A stretch of 64,000 nucleotides of DNA from Duodenibacillus sp964509205 (GTDB taxonomy: Bacteria; Pseudomonadota; Gammaproteobacteria; Burkholderiales; Burkholderiaceae_F), in NCBI GenBank assembly GCA_964509205.1, contig CAZDVW010000004.1, positions 17,232 to 81,231 on the forward strand, given 5' to 3'. Below, piece by piece: positions 61,661 to 64,000 of this stretch (position 1 is the stretch's first letter; each line of letters opens with the position of its first letter). The position numbers were made by a program, and so were the translations under genes. The notes under the pieces were generated by a model that saw nothing but the letters and a program-made list of their open reading frames with translations, did no database searches and had not been told where the DNA came from.

Positions 61661-63502
61661 ATGTTTCTTCAGAGTTGTTTTCTGTCTCGAGTCGGAAAAG
61701 TATTCTTTTTGCCGATTGTGTTTTTTCTGTCTTTTAAGGCCGATGCCGTTTTTCTCGGCTCAGAAAACACAATTGCTCCTGATGCGCGAAGCACCGCTCC
61801 GTTTGTGTTGGCTGTTCAAACCGATGAAAACACGAAGGCTTACGATGCGGTTATTCGCACAACGGTGCGATCGTTGGTCGATCAATTTGGTGAGAGAAAA
61901 ATCGTTGTCAAGCGCTGCACAACGAAAGAATTGACAGAGTATTTGGAAAAGAACAAGGTCGATTTCTTGCTGACGACGGCCGATTTTTTCAGCCGAAGCA
62001 ATGCAAAAACGCCCGTGCTTTGGCCGATGGCATCCCTTTGGCCGAAAAACGCATCAAGCCCGTCGGAAGTGGAGGGGGCTCTTTATTTTACCCGGGCAGG
62101 GAATCGTTCAATCCGTTCCGTCGACGATATGAATCGGAAGACGTTGGCGCTCACATCGACGGCGAGTTTCGGCGGATGGCTGGGAGCTAAACGCGATGTC
62201 TTGCGTCGGGGATTTGCTCCTGACTCCTTCTTTGAAAAAGTGACCTTTTACGGCGACAACCCCGAAGATGTCGTAAATGCTGTAGCCAATTCGCACGCCC
62301 ATGCAGGTGTTTTGCCGACTTGTGTATTCGAACGTTTGCGCAACGAAGGTCGTCTGCGTGCTTCGGATTTTCGGTTGCTCGGCGTCAGAAAAGGGGGACT
62401 TCGCGGTTGCGCTTATTCCACGGAACTCTATCCGTCTCTTTATTTTTCCAGAACGGACTCTGTCAGTCAGCGAAAGGCAAATTTGCTCCTTGAGGTACTT
62501 CGGTCGCCAAAGGTCTTTAATGCGGGATACCGTTGGGCTCCTCCGGCCTCTGATCGTGGGATATACGATCTCTTTTACGATCTCAAAATCGGACCCTATG
62601 CAAAACTTGGTCAACAAAGTTTTAAGGAATTTTTCACAGAAAACAAGTTTGCCGTTGTGACGGCGATAAGCCTTTTCATCTTTATCTTGCTGTACTCGAC
62701 AATCGTTTCTTATGCCGTCAGGAAAAGAACACGAGAACTGCGTCTGGCGCTTCGCGAGCGTGAGCGGATTGAGCGTGATGCCAATGCAAGTCGAGATCGA
62801 ATTGCCAGTCTTGAGCGAGCCGGAATGATCGGACAAATGTCCACGATGATTGCGCATGAACTCAAACAGCCAATCGGAGCAATCACGAATTTTGCTCACG
62901 GAATGCTTCGCCGGGCCAAACGCGGAGATATTGATCGGAATGTTCTCATCAATGTGCTTGAGGAAATCGTTGACCAGGGCACGAGAGCCAGTGAAATCGT
63001 TAATCGAGTTCGTTCTTATGCCAAACAAAAGACTCCGAAACTTGTTACGGCCGATTTAAGCGTCACCGTGGATCGTGCGATTGATAACTTCAAACGGTCT
63101 CGGCGCAGTCAAGCCAATATTGTGACGGATATTTCTCCTTATCTTTGGGCTGAAATTGATGATTGGGAAATCGAATTGGCCGTTCTGAACCTTTTGAAGA
63201 ATGCGGACGATTCTGTTAAAGAAACACAAGATGCGGAAATTCGAGTCCGTATCTTTCAAGTTGAGCAGTTTTGGCGCATTGAGGTCAGTGACAATGGTCC
63301 GGCTGTAACTCAGGAGTTTGTCGATCAGTTCATGATGCTTTTCATGACGACGAAGGAATCCGGTCTCGGACTGGGGCTTTCGCTTGTTTCAACGATTGCT
63401 GAGCGTCATAACGGGCGCCTGATTGGTCGAGCCAATCCGTTACGCGGCGTGACGTTAAGCTTAGATGTTCCTCGTTCTGGGATTGAGCCGGAAGACGTCT
63501 GA
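61661..63502 (+). CDS. TtrS-like sensor histidine kinase with periplasmic binding domain
   Basis: 613 residues. N-terminal membrane anchor (about 8-28), a PhnD/PBP-like periplasmic domain (about 40-310; TENTKAYDAVIRTTVRSLVD-type start, TSTASFGGWLGAKRDV), a second TM (about 326-350) and a cytoplasmic kinase: HisKA with IAHELKQPIGAITNFAHGM, N box LNLLKNADDSV, G1 SDNGPAV and G2 GLGLGLSL. This domain order matches TtrS, the tetrathionate sensor, but ligand specificity is unknown. No response regulator gene adjoins it. Confidence 0.88.
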   Translation: MFLQSCFLSRVGKVFFLPIVFFLSFKADAVFLGSENTIAPDARSTAPFVLAVQTDENTKAYDAVIRTTVRSLVDQFGERKIVVKRCTTKELTEYLEKNKVDFLLTTADFFSRSNAKTPVLWPMASLWPKNASSPSEVEGALYFTRAGNRSIRSVDDMNRKTLALTSTASFGGWLGAKRDVLRRGFAPDSFFEKVTFYGDNPEDVVNAVANSHAHAGVLPTCVFERLRNEGRLRASDFRLLGVRKGGLRGCAYSTELYPSLYFSRTDSVSQRKANLLLEVLRSPKVFNAGYRWAPPASDRGIYDLFYDLKIGPYAKLGQQSFKEFFTENKFAVVTAISLFIFILLYSTIVSYAVRKRTRELRLALRERERIERDANASRDRIASLERAGMIGQMSTMIAHELKQPIGAITNFAHGMLRRAKRGDIDRNVLINVLEEIVDQGTRASEIVNRVRSYAKQKTPKLVTADLSVTVDRAIDNFKRSRRSQANIVTDISPYLWAEIDDWEIELAVLNLLKNADDSVKETQDAEIRVRIFQVEQFWRIEVSDNGPAVTQEFVDQFMMLFMTTKESGLGLGLSLVSTIAERHNGRLIGRANPLRGVTLSLDVPRSGIEPEDV

Positions 63503-63513
63503 TTCATACCCGA

Positions 63514-63545
63514 AAAACGCATTCTTATTAACGAGAATGCGTTTT
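63514..63545 (+). terminator. Terminator after the sensor kinase gene
   Basis: AAAACGCATTCT (63514-63525) pairs with AGAATGCGTTTT (63534-63545); the T residues belong to the stem, so it may work in both directions. Confidence 0.75.
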
Positions 63546-63732
63546 CGAAGCAAGAAGAGCGAAGTTAATGCAAAATAAGGTGAAAAAGAACGAAAATAAG
63601 AAAAGATAGAGAATGCTGTGCTCTATTTACACTCCGTGTTTCTGTTTTTTTCGAAACAGTTGAGAGCTCGGACACGGCTCGAATTTGTTCTTCCTTTAGT
63701 TCATAATTTCAGAAAAGTTGTATTTTTGAATT

Positions 63733-63758
63733 GTTTGGGTAGCCCCAAACGTTTTTTT
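63733..63758 (+). terminator. Terminator-like hairpin in the argG leader
   Basis: GTTTGGG (63733-63739) pairs with CCCAAAC (63744-63750), followed by G and seven T. It stands 50 nt before the argG ATG, where it could act as an attenuator or insulate argG from upstream transcription. Confidence 0.55.
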
Positions 63759-63807
63759 GTTGCTTTCAGAAAATGATTCTGAATGCTTTTATTATGAGAG
63801 AGTTGTG

Positions 63808-64000
63808 ATGTCTCAGACCATTCTTCAGGAAGTTCCCGTTGGGAAAAAAGTGGGTATCGCTTTTTCCGGCGGTTTGGACACCAGCGCTGCCCTGCGCTGG
63901 ATGAAAAACAAGGGAGCGTTCCCTTATGCGTATACGGCTAATTTAGGGCAACCCGATGAAAGCGATTACGACGCCATTCCGCGTCGGGCGATGGAGTACG
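63808..64000 (+). CDS. argG: Argininosuccinate synthase, 5' part
   Basis: Only the first 64 codons lie in the window. The ATP P-loop of the PP-loop family, IAFSGGLDTSAALRWM, is complete, followed by TANLGQPDESDYDAIPRRAM, which is the E. coli-type (long, class I) form of ArgG. It joins citrulline and aspartate in arginine synthesis. The frame continues past the window edge. Confidence 0.93.
   Translation, partial: MSQTILQEVPVGKKVGIAFSGGLDTSAALRWMKNKGAFPYAYTANLGQPDESDYDAIPRRAMEY

Larger units (their letters stand above)
63503..63807. other. Region between the kinase gene and argG
   Basis: 305 nt, A-rich in the middle. It holds the terminator of the kinase gene and a hairpin with T-run 50 nt before argG; nothing else was recognised. 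Confidence 0.5.

Overview
The window is a mostly chromosomal, housekeeping segment of a moderate-GC betaproteobacterium. The best guess is a gut Sutterellaceae (Parasutterella/Turicimonas/Sutterella-like, order Burkholderiales). The pointers are infC beginning at an AUA codon, ihfA followed by a MerR-type gene and tRNA-Pro, EF-P with Arg32 beside EarP, and the polA/DUF2782/homoserine kinase/BPSS1780-type membrane protein cluster. The placement rests on gene content and recalled synteny; no search was run.

Layout. 1-13.9 kb: thrS-infC, then about 5.9 kb of unrelated genes (secreted beta-propeller-like protein, DASS anion transporter, two CYTH-type proteins, LysR regulator), then rpmI-rplT-pheS-pheT-ihfA-merR and tRNA-Pro(GGG). 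A translation operon that is normally continuous is therefore split in two. 13.9-20.9 kb: a decayed Mu-like tail/baseplate cassette in the order tape-measure C-terminus, gp43, gp44, gp45, gp46, gp47 N-terminus. It carries two cargo genes and is flanked by two paralogous orphan HicB-type regulators. 20.9-31.5 kb: AraC regulator plus exported flavodoxin, then hfq-hflX, an inserted leuC/leuD-like pair with a queuosine-precursor transporter, then hflK-hflC-DUF2065-purA-phosphoribosyltransferase. 31.5-41 kb: an uncharacterised VWA protein, efp, earP, uvrC-pgsA, mutS-suhB. 41-49 kb: trmJ, a cysE with a histone-H1-like tail, putP, an aldehyde dehydrogenase with a flavin reductase, guaB and rnfH. 49-57 kb: smpB-NUDIX, two nitroreductases, a membrane protein, thrB, DUF2782, polA and a META lipoprotein. 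57-64 kb: a possible small RNA, a ZIP metal transporter, a flavin/pyridoxamine-oxidase-like protein, a tyrosine recombinase, an unknown protein translationally coupled to a TtrS-like sensor kinase, and the start of argG.

How the parts relate. Most genes serve translation (ThrRS, IF3, L35, L20, PheRS, EF-P/EarP, SmpB), DNA repair (UvrC, MutS, Pol I), purine synthesis (PurA, GuaB, phosphoribosyltransferase), membrane quality control (HflKC) and amino-acid metabolism (CysE, ThrB, ArgG). The points most worth following are the CysE Lys-rich tail, a Pol I whose proofreading residues are all replaced, the cargo genes and paired HicBs in the phage remnant, mutually exclusive hairpins in the guaB leader, three 9-bp repeats spaced exactly 23 bp upstream of cysE, a promoter-to-terminator unit at 57.4-57.6 kb, and the unknown gene coupled to a periplasmic-sensing kinase that has no response regulator beside it.
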